Of a stretch of DNA of 22,285 bases, positions 15,029-22,285 are shown one piece after another. The stretch is from an archaeon. Its GTDB lineage: Archaea; Iainarchaeota; Iainarchaeia; Iainarchaeales; CSSED10-239. The stretch is from NCBI GenBank assembly GCA_029557995.1, contig JAKQHQ010000016.1, forward strand, positions 1 through 22,285. The letters are read 5' to 3'. A program made the position numbers and the translations under genes. Each line of letters opens with the position of its first letter. Position 1 is the stretch's first letter. A model generated the notes under the pieces. The model ran no database searches. It was not told the DNA's origin and saw only the letters and a list, made by a program, of their open reading frames with translations.

Positions 15029-17233
15029 TTAAAATGTCTTGAGCTCAACAGCAACATTCTCTGCAAAGCCGTTACTGTATAAAAGCTTTGTGAAGTTTTT
15101 ATAGACCTTTCCGGTTGGTCTGTCAGCTTTGTTTTCCAAGTAAGTTACTTTGTTGTATAGCCTTATGTAAAAGGACTGACTGGAAAGAGAATCAAACTTT
15201 TCTTTGCTTATTATGTGTTCTGTGGTTTTGGTTATGCTTAGCTTTGGGATGCTTGGGAAATCCCCTGCAATTCCATCAAGCTGAAACCTTATTTTTATAA
15301 CAGTATCAGACTGGCAAGAGCCGATAGTTATCTTTTTGTTTTTGTAGTTGTAGTTACAGTCAACAGGAAGCAAGGTGTTTTTATCAAAAAACTCAACAAG
15401 CATCTTTTTCAGATTGGAATTAAGGTCAATCAACTCAATCTTATTACCTATGAAATCAACCCCACTCTCCACATTGATGTCATACTTTTGTGAGAGGTAG
15501 TTTTCCACAAGCAGGCGGTTGGAGTCAGGGAGTGCTACATTATAGATTAGGATCTCTGCGATATCCATGTTTGTTGCTCTTTGGTCAGTCTGCTGTGTTT
15601 GCCAAGCGCCAATGCCAATAGTTTTAGTATCTGTTGGCTCAGAAGTCACTGTTCCACTGGCAACAGCGTTTCCTGACCTTATTGTGTGTGTGGTTCCGTT
15701 CCTTATGTTTTCTATGATATTCCATTGTCCATCATTAACAGTTATGTACCGCCCCCATGGTTCGGATGATTCCTTTACCCCGCCACCCCAAGAGTTTGAA
15801 ACCCCATGGTTTCTGCCAAACCAAAAACCACTGCTAAAGGAATGGTCTAATATTCTTTCAAAAGTTGTCACGCTTGACAAGTCGTTAAAGGTAACAAAAA
15901 TTGTCCAGTCGTCAAAGCTCATCTCTGGGGTCAGCAAGGCTGAGTTATTGAATCTAACTGTTGGCTTTCCATTTATTATGCCCTTTTTAAATATAGGTTT
16001 GTTGCCATCGTCTGTTTGTGTTGCATCATAATTGTTGCCACTCATGTCAGGCCATGTGCCTACACTGGCACCATCGCTTAGCTCAAGCGTTGAGGCATCA
16101 AGCCAAAGGCCTAGGTTCCCTATTCCATTAATGTTAAGGTCTAGACCTGTGTTTTCGTCTAAGATGAACCCTATGTTTTCATCAGCATCTTTAAACAGCC
16201 AGAATTCCTTGCTTTGCGGAAAGAAGGCAAGCTTGTTTTCCTGGGCGTCTGCCTTTACTAGTGTTATGCCTTGGCTGTCTGGGTTGTTAAGGTTCCTATC
16301 AAAGTCAAGCCCAAGCATTGAGGTCTTGTTTCCATCTTTGATGGTTATAGCCCCAAGGTCCATTGTGAAGTTTGCGTCAATGTAGTTGCCTGTGACTCTT
16401 TGGGAATTGGAGTCAGAGGTTAGGTCGTTATTCAAGTAAATGTAAAGCTCGTCAATCAATGCATTATTATAGCTTGTTGAAAACACAAGCTTTGCTTTTG
16501 GGATTTGGTTGGTGTCACTATAGTTACTGTCAGTGTTCCCAGCATTACAAGTTATCAGGTTGTCTTTGGTATAACCGAAAAACACCCTGTGCCAGTCAGT
16601 TGTCTTTGAATAGCTTGTGGTTTTTAACAGTGTTTGCGTACCGTTTTCTGTTTTACCGATATATATCGCTGAATCTGAGAACCTGCAGAAGTAATTGTTG
16701 CTGTCGCTTGAATGGCTAATGTAAACAGTAAGTAAATCAGAAGTAGTAGATAAAAAGCCAAAATAGTCGTAGATACTTTCGTTAGTAGTTAGAGTTGACG
16801 GTTGTTGTAAGAGCAGTATTCCAGCATTGATGTTTCCATCTGGCTCTACAGTCAGGTTGTCCAAATAATCAAAGTCATCAAAGTTTTCATACATCACAAG
16901 AACCCCATAAGGCGCGTTTGCAGAAACATTCACATCATAAAAATAATCCTTGTCTTTGATAACCCCATACCTGTAGTTGCCATCCATTAGCCCTATGTTC
17001 TGGCTTACCCCAACATAATTTTCTAGCTTATACATATATGGGTATATACCCCAGTCAGGGTTAGCTATGGATACATTGTAGACAGGCACACTCTCAACAG
17101 CACTTAGAAAGGCAGTGCCTGAATAGAAGTCATCGTCAGTATTTATAGGCAGGATAGATGAGATTGTCAAAAGAACCAAGACCACCATTATCAAGAACAA
17201 AAAGCTTGAGATTATCCAATCTATATAATCCAT
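15029..17233 (-). CDS. Large anchored surface protein with two LamG/concanavalin-like regions (probable adhesin)
   Basis: 734 residues. An N-terminal membrane helix at about 7-29 leaves only six residues inside, a pilin-like topology without a visible cleavage motif. A first LamG-like beta-sandwich spans about 112-275, with ENFDDFDY at its start and the strand LIDELYIYL at its end. A second, clearer concanavalin A/LamG-type domain spans about 374-586. It starts LWLDASTLELSDG, includes TWPDMSGNNYDATQ, and ends with AEILIYNVALPDSNR and NYLSQKYDI, a hallmark of this domain in surface and phage-tail proteins. A C-terminal beta-rich part follows. Such domains bind carbohydrate or protein ligands. 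The gene follows the 495-residue gene by three bases, with GGATGATTT as ribosome site. It likely forms the exposed tip or adhesin of the system. Confidence 0.82.
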   Translation of the reverse strand: MDYIDWIISSFLFLIMVVLVLLTISSILPINTDDDFYSGTAFLSAVESVPVYNVSIANPDWGIYPYMYKLENYVGVSQNIGLMDGNYRYGVIKDKDYFYDVNVSANAPYGVLVMYENFDDFDYLDNLTVEPDGNINAGILLLQQPSTLTTNESIYDYFGFLSTTSDLLTVYISHSSDSNNYFCRFSDSAIYIGKTENGTQTLLKTTSYSKTTDWHRVFFGYTKDNLITCNAGNTDSNYSDTNQIPKAKLVFSTSYNNALIDELYIYLNNDLTSDSNSQRVTGNYIDANFTMDLGAITIKDGNKTSMLGLDFDRNLNNPDSQGITLVKADAQENKLAFFPQSKEFWLFKDADENIGFILDENTGLDLNINGIGNLGLWLDASTLELSDGASVGTWPDMSGNNYDATQTDDGNKPIFKKGIINGKPTVRFNNSALLTPEMSFDDWTIFVTFNDLSSVTTFERILDHSFSSGFWFGRNHGVSNSWGGGVKESSEPWGRYITVNDGQWNIIENIRNGTTHTIRSGNAVASGTVTSEPTDTKTIGIGAWQTQQTDQRATNMDIAEILIYNVALPDSNRLLVENYLSQKYDINVESGVDFIGNKIELIDLNSNLKKMLVEFFDKNTLLPVDCNYNYKNKKITIGSCQSDTVIKIRFQLDGIAGDFPSIPKLSITKTTEHIISKEKFDSLSSQSFYIRLYNKVTYLENKADRPTGKVYKNFTKLLYSNGFAENVAVELKTF

Positions 17234-17236
17234 AAA

Positions 17237-18724
17237 TCATCCAACTGTTATTGTTAAATTAAGTATCTTTTCAATGTTTATTTCAGTGAAAGGGTTTTGG
17301 TAGCTTACCTTGATTGCACAAAGCTTGGTGCCAGTTACCACAGAAAGCCCAGACAAGCTTTTGCCTTTAATTATTACAGGTATGTCTGTCTCATCTTTTG
17401 GCTGAATATCGTAGTTATCATAGGCATTTGTGACAGCAATCCAGTTTATGCAATTGTTATCCATAAGGTCAAGAATAGTTATGCTGTTTATCCTAACCTT
17501 TATCGCGTTCTGGTTATCAACCTTTATAGTAACAAGTTTCTCATCTGTGCTTCCTGTGTTTGAATCATAGCTAAGGGTTTCAGCTGTCTTTGAGAGTGAT
17601 AGCAAGAACTTGTTTTCTGGTTCTTCTATAATGATTGTGAAATGCAATGTCTTCGGCTCAGGGAGAACTACCCCAGAAAGCACCAAATTACCTTCAATCC
17701 TTCCAGCCCTTGCGTCAGCTGGGAGCTTGACAGTTATCTGCCCTTCACTCCTGTCTTTTGCATCTACCCAGAGAGTAAGCTTGTCTGTCTTTATCGCGTT
17801 TTGCAAATCAAGGTTGTAGTCAGTGTCTGTTATGTAGTTTGCATCAATGTAGAGCTGCAAATCACTTACGCTTGTGTTGTTTTTTGTATTGTCCACAACG
17901 TATTTGAATCTCTTTTCCTCGCCACTTACCATTTTCCCAGCGTTTGCTATTTCAGAGGAGAAGTTTATTACAGGCGCGTTAACAACTTCAAAACGTGATT
18001 CTTCTTTCTTACTTTTGTATTTTACGCGAACGCCCAGGTTTTTGGTGCCAAGGTGTTTCTTATCGTTAGGTACCCTAAAGCTCACAAGAACGCTTGTGCT
18101 TCTGGCTGGGTATATGGTTTTTCTTGTGGGCGATAGCTCTTCGCCATATTGGTCCACAAACTTGTAAGTTTTATTCTTGAAGTCGTCAAAATCATCAAGA
18201 CCGGAAAACACAAAATAATCTGTGTTATAGTCCTCGCTTGAGCTTTTGTTTTCTGCAGTTATCTCGCAAGATACTATCTGCTCCAAATACACCTTCTCTG
18301 GGCAGGTAAAAGATACAATGCTTAGCTTTATGTCTTTATTAAGAACAACATTAACAACATCGTCTTCGCTTGGTTTGAGAAGTTGGTTTATCTCTGAAGA
18401 ATAACCGTTAGCCAAAACTCTGTAACGGTAGCTACCACCTTTCTTTAACTTTATTACATCACCTGGGTTTACAATTATCTCTTTGGTGCTTCCTTCTTTG
18501 GTGAGCTTTATGGTTGCGTTAACAAACTGATTTTCTGTGTTTTTGACATTAAACTCAATTTCTACTGTGTTAAAGAAAAGATAGTATACAGCAAGCCCAA
18601 CAAGAGCAAGCACAGCTATAATAATCATTATTTTGAATATTAGTTTTTTACCATTTTTTGATTTGGATTGCGCGGTAGCTGGTTTAAATTTTTCTTTTTC
18701 AGAAAAAGGGTCAAAATCAGGCAT
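17237..18724 (-). CDS. Anchored extracellular multi-domain beta protein (Ig-like, PEGA-like first domain)
   Basis: 495 residues. A 28-residue cytoplasmic N-terminus rich in Lys and Ser precedes a single membrane helix at about 29-51. The outside part is almost entirely beta. A first small domain (about 52-125) ends in GGSYRYRVLANGYSS, which resembles PEGA-type surface modules. Two or three Ig/CARDB-like domains follow at about 125-235, 245-360 and 365-495, with paired cysteines. No enzymatic motif is visible. AAGTGATATT precedes the ATG. The gene follows the 275-residue gene by four bases and the adhesin-like gene follows after three, so the three are co-transcribed. A stalk or scaffold linking the membrane to the LamG protein is a fair inference. 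Confidence 0.78.
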   Translation of the reverse strand: MPDFDPFSEKEKFKPATAQSKSKNGKKLIFKIMIIIAVLALVGLAVYYLFFNTVEIEFNVKNTENQFVNATIKLTKEGSTKEIIVNPGDVIKLKKGGSYRYRVLANGYSSEINQLLKPSEDDVVNVVLNKDIKLSIVSFTCPEKVYLEQIVSCEITAENKSSSEDYNTDYFVFSGLDDFDDFKNKTYKFVDQYGEELSPTRKTIYPARSTSVLVSFRVPNDKKHLGTKNLGVRVKYKSKKEESRFEVVNAPVINFSSEIANAGKMVSGEEKRFKYVVDNTKNNTSVSDLQLYIDANYITDTDYNLDLQNAIKTDKLTLWVDAKDRSEGQITVKLPADARAGRIEGNLVLSGVVLPEPKTLHFTIIIEEPENKFLLSLSKTAETLSYDSNTGSTDEKLVTIKVDNQNAIKVRINSITILDLMDNNCINWIAVTNAYDNYDIQPKDETDIPVIIKGKSLSGLSVVTGTKLCAIKVSYQNPFTEINIEKILNLTITVG

Positions 18725-18728
18725 AATA

Positions 18729-19556
18729 TCACTTTTTAGTCAACATATACCTATTTGCGAGAAGCTCTTTTTTAAGCTCTTTTATAAGGTCTAAGGAGTT
18801 TTGCTCTTTTAGCATTGTCTTTGCTTCAAGCTGGTTTATGTCGTAAACAAGCTGTTTAGTATCCCTAGTTAAGTTTTCCAATGTCTTTTCTATCTGTAGC
18901 ACATGTAGTTTGAAGATAGTTAGATCTTGTTCAGAGGCCTTGTAGCTTTTAAGTAAGTCCTCCTCTAAGCTTGAAATTCTTGAACTCTTTGACTTTTCTT
19001 TTGCTTCTATATATCTTAGCTCATCTATTTTTTTGTTCAGCTCAATTATCTGGTTTTCTTTTTTGTCAAGCAAGGCAAGCAGTTCCTCAACAGATCTTTT
19101 CTTGTTTATCATATCCACATACTTGTATTCAATCTGTTTTCTTACGCTGTCCAGATATAGATTTAGGTTGTTTATCTCGTTTTTGATTGCCTGCTCAAGA
19201 TTAAAGTATGCTTCTGGCAAGGAGATTTCGTTTTTGATGTTAACTAAGTAGTTATCTACTTCCTTAGTGTGTAGCTCAAGGAATATTTGCTGTTGTATCT
19301 TCCCGCAGAATGCTGAAAAATCATTCTGGAACAATTTTATCTTTTCAGAGTCAATCTCTTTAGAGAACTGTATTGCTGAGTAACCCAAAAGTGAGCCAAG
19401 AGTTCTTGAAAGGTTTTCAAGCTCGTCTTTCAGGTTTTTCAGGAACTCAGCCCGCTCTGTTTTTCCAAGCTTGTGTAAGGGGTAGACAAAGCTGTTGTAA
19501 ACCTTTTCGGCATGCGCCTTTATGTCAATGATGTCCTCAATTATCTTTTCGCCCAT
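18729..19556 (-). CDS. Coiled-coil cytoplasmic protein, unknown
   Basis: 275 residues with no signal peptide and no membrane helix. Heptad patterns at about 150-200 and 210-270 indicate long coiled coils, and the N-terminal 140 residues look like a helical bundle. It is the first gene of the minus-strand transcript that goes on to the 495- and 734-residue surface proteins. Their anchors leave cytoplasmic tails that this protein could bind. No family recognised. Start ATG 19556 has a GTGA stretch six bases before it. The 90-base gap to the divergent rubrerythrin gene is AT-rich and holds promoters in both directions. Confidence 0.78.
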   Translation of the reverse strand: MGEKIIEDIIDIKAHAEKVYNSFVYPLHKLGKTERAEFLKNLKDELENLSRTLGSLLGYSAIQFSKEIDSEKIKLFQNDFSAFCGKIQQQIFLELHTKEVDNYLVNIKNEISLPEAYFNLEQAIKNEINNLNLYLDSVRKQIEYKYVDMINKKRSVEELLALLDKKENQIIELNKKIDELRYIEAKEKSKSSRISSLEEDLLKSYKASEQDLTIFKLHVLQIEKTLENLTRDTKQLVYDINQLEAKTMLKEQNSLDLIKELKKELLANRYMLTKK

Positions 19557-19646
19557 ATTTTTTCACGAGTTCCCAATATCATTATATATACTAATATATT
19601 TAATATTTATGCTTTTATATATATTTACATAGGATGGTGGGAAATT
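19557..19646. promoter_or_regulatory. Divergent promoter region between the coiled-coil gene and rubrerythrin
   Basis: Very AT-rich. TATA-like elements are seen on the plus strand near 19602-19624 (AATATTTATG, then TTTTATATATAT) and on the minus strand near 19590-19582. The GGTGG ribosome site of rubrerythrin ends at 19640. Individual assignment is uncertain. Confidence 0.4.
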
Positions 19647-20231
19647 ATGGAAATTAAAACTATAGAAAATCTGGCAAAGGCATATTGTGGGGAATGCCAG
19701 GCAAGAAACAGATATACATTTTATTCAAAGGTTGCAACAAAGGAAGGGCTCAACCAGATTGCAGACATATTTACAGAAACAGCTGAGCAGGAAAGGGAGC
19801 ACGCTAAGCAGTTGTTTGTATTGATTAAAGAGCTTAAGGAGAAGTATCACATAAAGACAGAGACAAAGGTTGAAACAGAAGTGCCTGTTATTTATGGAAG
19901 CACAAGACAGCATTTGGAGGCAGCGATAGCTGGCGAACATTTTGAATACAGTAAGATGTATCCAGACTTTGCAAATGTTGCTGAAAAAGAAGGGTTTTTA
20001 GACATTGCAAAAAGGCTTCGAGCGATTGCTGTCGCAGAAACACACCACGAGGAGCGTTACAAGAAACTGCTTTCAGGGTTGAAGGAAGGCACACTTTTCA
20101 AGAAAACAAAAGAGGTTGTCTGGATTTGTATGAAGTGCGGATACATGCATAAGGGAAAGACGCCTCCAAAGGAATGCCCATCCTGTGGGCACCCAACAAA
20201 TTATTTTAAGATTAAGGATGAGAGCTATTAA
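19647..20231 (+). CDS. rbr: Rubrerythrin
   Basis: 194 residues. The ferritin-like di-iron domain (1-145) has the ligands Glu16 (GECQARNRY), Glu49 and His52 (EREHAK), Glu97 and Glu100 (GEHFEY), and Glu131 with His134 (ETHHEERY). The C-terminal rubredoxin domain has Cys161-X2-Cys164 and Cys177-X2-Cys180. Rubrerythrin reduces hydrogen peroxide in the cytoplasm of anaerobes, with electrons passing through the rubredoxin iron. The frame is open further upstream, but ATG 19647 fits the homologous N-terminus and has GGTGGGAAATT directly before it. The desulfoferrodoxin gene follows after 23 bases, a common pairing for peroxide and superoxide removal. GECQ in place of the usual GESQ is a minor oddity. 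Confidence 0.96.
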   Translation: MEIKTIENLAKAYCGECQARNRYTFYSKVATKEGLNQIADIFTETAEQEREHAKQLFVLIKELKEKYHIKTETKVETEVPVIYGSTRQHLEAAIAGEHFEYSKMYPDFANVAEKEGFLDIAKRLRAIAVAETHHEERYKKLLSGLKEGTLFKKTKEVVWICMKCGYMHKGKTPPKECPSCGHPTNYFKIKDESY

Positions 20232-20254
20232 GATGAAAGGGGGTTTGAGTAGAT

Positions 20255-20632
20255 ATGGTAAAGAAAGGCGAGATTTACAGATGCTCGGTTTGTGGGAACG
20301 TAGTTGAGGTCTTAGACGCTGGCGGTGGAACGCTAGTATGTTGCGGTGTGAATATGGAGTTATACCATGACACAAGCGACGAGCAGTTAAAGGAAAAGCA
20401 CATTCCAATCATAGAAAAGACAGTTGATTCAGTTGTTGTCAGGGTAGGGGAGATACCACACCCAATGACTTTTGAGCATCACATCAACTGGATAGAAGTA
20501 AATATTGACGGTTCTGTGTATGTCAAGAAGCTAAATCCTGGAGAAGAGCCAGTTGCAGAGTTCAAGGGAAGCGGTTTCAAGATAAGCGCAAGGTGTCTTT
20601 GCAACATCCACGGGGTTTGGAAATCCCAGTAA
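20255..20632 (+). CDS. dfx: Desulfoferrodoxin (two-iron superoxide reductase)
   Basis: 125 residues, the normal length of class II (2Fe) superoxide reductase. Centre I (desulforedoxin-type) has Cys10, Cys13, Cys29 and Cys30. Centre II has His49, His69, His75, Cys116 and His119. The spacing is identical to that of the Desulfovibrio desulfuricans protein when its initiator Met is counted. The Glu47-Lys48 pair that guides superoxide is also present. It reduces superoxide to hydrogen peroxide, which rubrerythrin from the gene just upstream can then remove. Both are probably on one transcript, as no clear promoter lies in the 23-base gap. Confidence 0.96.
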   Translation: MVKKGEIYRCSVCGNVVEVLDAGGGTLVCCGVNMELYHDTSDEQLKEKHIPIIEKTVDSVVVRVGEIPHPMTFEHHINWIEVNIDGSVYVKKLNPGEEPVAEFKGSGFKISARCLCNIHGVWKSQ

Positions 20633-20655
20633 AAACACACTAATTCTTGGACACG

Positions 20656-21282
20656 ATGCCTTCCCTTCTCCCCTCCATCTCCTCCCTTCAACGCACACCA
20701 GTCGCTAGGGAGATAAGGCAAAAGATGCTGGTTTTCTCCTCTTTTCAGGACAGCAAAAGCCAAGACCTATTTAACGAGCTTTGCTTTTGTCTGCTTACCG
20801 CAAACTTCAATGCCAAAAAATCACTGGAGATTCAGGGAAAGGCAGGCACTCTCTTCCTCACAGGCACAGAAAAGCAAATTTCTAAGTTTCTTAAAGCCAT
20901 GGGGCACAGGTTTCCGAATACAAGGGCACGTTTCATTTATCTAGCCCAAGTTCATAAAGACACTCTAAGGGATGAGCTCTTCTCAATCAATGGTAAGCTT
21001 GAAAAAAGGGAGTGGCTTGTAAAAAACATAAAAGGGCTTGGCTTTAAGGAGTCTAGTCATTTCTTACGTAATATTGGTTTTTTTGATTATGCAATTATTG
21101 ATTTTCATATAATTGATATCCTTGCAGGCAACAAGGTAATCAAGCGTCCAAAGAATCTAAATAAGAAAAACTATCTTGCTATTGAAAAAAAGCTACAGGT
21201 CTTAGGCAATAAATCTAAGCTAACCCTAGGCGAGCTTGATCTTTACTTATGGTATCTAGAAACAGGTACTATTTATAAATGA
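20656..21282 (+). CDS. ogg: 8-oxoguanine DNA glycosylase/AP lyase (archaeal Ogg2 type)
   Basis: 208 residues, the length of the compact archaeal Ogg2 group. The helix-hairpin-helix-GPD motif is clear: the hairpin IKGLGFKESSHFLRN (125-139) holds the Schiff-base lysine Lys131, and AIIDFHI (146-152) holds the catalytic Asp149. Phe150 stands where Arg is common (IIDRHI). The enzyme excises 8-oxoguanine and cleaves the abasic site in base excision repair. ATG 20656 gives the normal N-terminus; TTG 20647 is also in frame, and neither has a strong ribosome site. It follows desulfoferrodoxin by 23 bases, so oxygen detoxification and oxidative DNA repair are grouped. A T-run just after the stop could end the transcript. 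Confidence 0.9.
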   Translation: MPSLLPSISSLQRTPVAREIRQKMLVFSSFQDSKSQDLFNELCFCLLTANFNAKKSLEIQGKAGTLFLTGTEKQISKFLKAMGHRFPNTRARFIYLAQVHKDTLRDELFSINGKLEKREWLVKNIKGLGFKESSHFLRNIGFFDYAIIDFHIIDILAGNKVIKRPKNLNKKNYLAIEKKLQVLGNKSKLTLGELDLYLWYLETGTIYK

Positions 21283-21283
21283 T

Positions 21284-21291
21284 TTTTTTTG
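21284..21291 (+). terminator. T-run terminator after ogg
   Basis: Eight consecutive T residues on the plus strand directly follow the stop codon, without a hairpin. This fits archaeal U-tract termination and separates the oxidative-stress genes from the AT-rich toxin-antitoxin module. Confidence 0.45.
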
Positions 21292-21308
21292 TAAGACAAA
21301 TGCTTACA

Positions 21309-21319
21309 TTTATATATAT
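21309..21319 (+). promoter_or_regulatory. TATA box for the PIN/antitoxin operon
   Basis: TTTATATATAT is centred about 25 bases before the ATG at 21338, and no Shine-Dalgarno sequence precedes that ATG. The transcript would therefore be leaderless or nearly so, while the antitoxin downstream has its own GGTGAG site. Confidence 0.55.
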
Positions 21320-21337
21320 GTTTGACAGTATATATTT

Positions 21338-21862
21338 ATGGGGCAATCAATAAAACTAAAGATTGTAATTGACGCATCATTTTGGATAAATATTGTTTAT
21401 CTAGAACTAGATAAATACTTAGTTAAATATTTCGATATTTACATGGTTTCTAAAGTCGAAGAAGAAATATTAAATAACAGCGAGCATAAAGTTTATGATT
21501 CAGAAGACATGGAAATTTTTTTAGAATTAAAGAATAATAAACAGATATTTATAAAAAATCCAATAAATATTCCAAAGAAATTACTTGATAATTTACAAAG
21601 CAATTCAGGAGAGTTGTACACAATTGCTCTTGGTATTGAGAACAAAATAAGCATTTGTATAGATGATGGGAACCCCTATAATTTTTGTTTTAGAGAAGGG
21701 TTATCCCCTGTTAATTCAATTGATTTTATTTATTTCTTATATTTAAAGAAAGAAATCAATTCAAAACAATCAATAAATTATATTAATAAATTACAAAGAA
21801 GAATAAAGTTAAGTTATATAGAAAAAGCAAAAAAGTTATTTAAGGTGAGAAATTATGACTAA
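21338..21862 (+). CDS. PIN-domain protein, probable toxin ribonuclease
   Basis: 174 residues. The PIN-fold acidic residues are visible: Asp12 in VIDASFWIN, Glu42 or Glu43 in the second helix, Glu92 in SGELYTIALG and Asp109/Asp110 in ICIDDGNPYNF. PIN toxins are magnesium-dependent ribonucleases, usually held inactive by a small DNA-binding antitoxin. The next gene overlaps by eight bases and encodes such a candidate. The order is toxin first, the reverse of most PIN/antitoxin pairs. Base composition is far more AT-rich than the host genes on its left, and codons such as AAT, ATA and AGA dominate. This suggests recent acquisition. Function is inferred from the fold and the pairing. Confidence 0.8.
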   Translation: MGQSIKLKIVIDASFWINIVYLELDKYLVKYFDIYMVSKVEEEILNNSEHKVYDSEDMEIFLELKNNKQIFIKNPINIPKKLLDNLQSNSGELYTIALGIENKISICIDDGNPYNFCFREGLSPVNSIDFIYFLYLKKEINSKQSINYINKLQRRIKLSYIEKAKKLFKVRNYD

Positions 21863-22190
21863 AGAAACAGAATATAAATTAAAAAAGTCAAAAACAATAA
21901 GATTATCCGATTCAGCAATTAAAAACATAAATTACATGGTTAATGAAACAAAGATAAGTGAATCTGAGCTATTAAGATCCATGATTGAAAAAGCAATAGA
22001 AGAATATAGACTTAAAAAAGCATTTAATGGAATAGAATCAGGAAAAGAATCAATTGCAAATGCTGCTAAGATTGCTGGGTTAAGTTATAGAGATTTCTAT
22101 GAAAAAATGTTAGAAAATAACATAAAAACAAACTTTAATGAAAAAGCAGTTGGTGTTTCTGGGAAAAAACTTCTTTTAAAAACTAAATAA
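21855..22190 (+). CDS. Ribbon-helix-helix antitoxin-like protein (UPF0175-like C-terminus)
   Basis: 111 residues. Residues about 11-50 fit a ribbon-helix-helix DNA-binding domain: the strand KSKTIRLSD, then two helices through SESELLRSMIEKAIEEY. Residues about 60-90 (KESIANAAKIAGLSYRDFYE) resemble the UPF0175 antitoxin helix-turn-helix that pairs with PIN toxins. The ATG overlaps the PIN gene by eight bases and has GGTGAG nearby, so the two are co-expressed. It would neutralise the PIN protein and probably repress the shared promoter. It has the same AT-rich composition as its partner. Confidence 0.78.
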   Translation: MTKETEYKLKKSKTIRLSDSAIKNINYMVNETKISESELLRSMIEKAIEEYRLKKAFNGIESGKESIANAAKIAGLSYRDFYEKMLENNIKTNFNEKAVGVSGKKLLLKTK

Positions 22191-22195
22191 TTCTT

Positions 22196-22285
22196 TTATG
22201 TCTTAAGTTTTCTGTGCCCAAGAAAAGTAATAACCATTGATTTTTCTTTGGAAAAGGGGGTAATGCTTTGTATGATATTCGAACC
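22196..22285 (-). CDS. Possible C-terminal end of a gene entering from the right (partial)
   Basis: On the minus strand the frame is open from the window edge for 29 codons to a TAA at 22198-22196, five bases from the convergent antitoxin stop. The end reads MVITFLGHRKLKT after a short polar stretch. Base composition returns to that of the host genes. The length is too small for identification, and an open run this short could be chance. Confidence 0.35.
   Translation of the reverse strand, partial: GSNIIQSITPFSKEKSMVITFLGHRKLKT

Noticed and set aside
15567..16385. Two open plus-strand frames of 154 and 117 codons antisense to the 734-residue surface protein
   Set aside because: They are shadows of the large gene, hydrophobic without domain logic, and lack start signals.
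19512..19646. Upstream extension of the rubrerythrin frame by 45 codons
   Set aside because: The extension covers the AT-rich promoter region, is not rubrerythrin-like, and the internal ATG has a strong ribosome site.
22270..22285. GGTTCGAAT on the minus strand at the window edge, like a tRNA T-loop
   Set aside because: The bases after the loop (AT rather than CC) cannot close a T-stem, and no acceptor, D or anticodon arm follows.

Overview
The window looks like part of a small-genome archaeon, most likely of the DPANN group, although the lineage cannot be fixed from sequence reading alone. Archaeal signatures are Spt5/NusG with uL11, 59-residue SecE and 56-residue Sec61-beta, a type II methionine aminopeptidase, a family B DNA polymerase ending in a PIP box, ribose-1,5-bisphosphate isomerase, FtsZ, and TATA boxes about 25 bases before transcript starts. 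Genes are tightly packed. Many start codons are preceded by a GGTGATT-type Shine-Dalgarno sequence. No stretch without a gene exceeds about 210 bases. I saw no tRNA, rRNA, CRISPR array or insertion sequence.

Layout. 1-300 (-): the start of a pilin-like surface protein, cut by the window edge. 513-3580 (+): a five-helix membrane protein (possibly Yip1-like) and DNA polymerase B. 3571-4482 (-): ribose-1,5-bisphosphate isomerase. 4615-6833 (+): ftsZ, secE, spt5 and rpl11, for cell division, secretion and transcription/translation. 6909-10601 (+): an operon of a secreted anchored protein that appears to start at AUA, methionine aminopeptidase, a polytopic membrane protein, and a secreted helical protein with a C-terminal anchor. 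10594-19556 (-): eight genes, split by sec61-beta on the opposite strand. 19647-21282 (+): rubrerythrin, desulfoferrodoxin and an 8-oxoguanine DNA glycosylase, a compact oxygen-defence set for an anaerobe. 21338-22190 (+): a very AT-rich PIN/ribbon-helix-helix pair that looks like an acquired toxin-antitoxin module. 22196-22285 (-): possibly the tail of another gene.

The best candidate for an undescribed system is the block at 10594-19556. It encodes a type II/IV secretion ATPase and five proteins with the same plan: a short cytoplasmic N-terminus, one N-terminal membrane helix and an exposed C-terminal domain. One of the five is a 734-residue protein with two LamG/concanavalin-like regions. 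Another has a type IV prepilin-like N-terminus, and another has a glutamine-amidotransferase-like fold. Two soluble helical proteins flank them. My inference is a pilus-like or adhesion/secretion machine on the cell surface, energised by the ATPase. The usual membrane platform protein (TadC/FlaJ type) is not visible here and would have to lie elsewhere.
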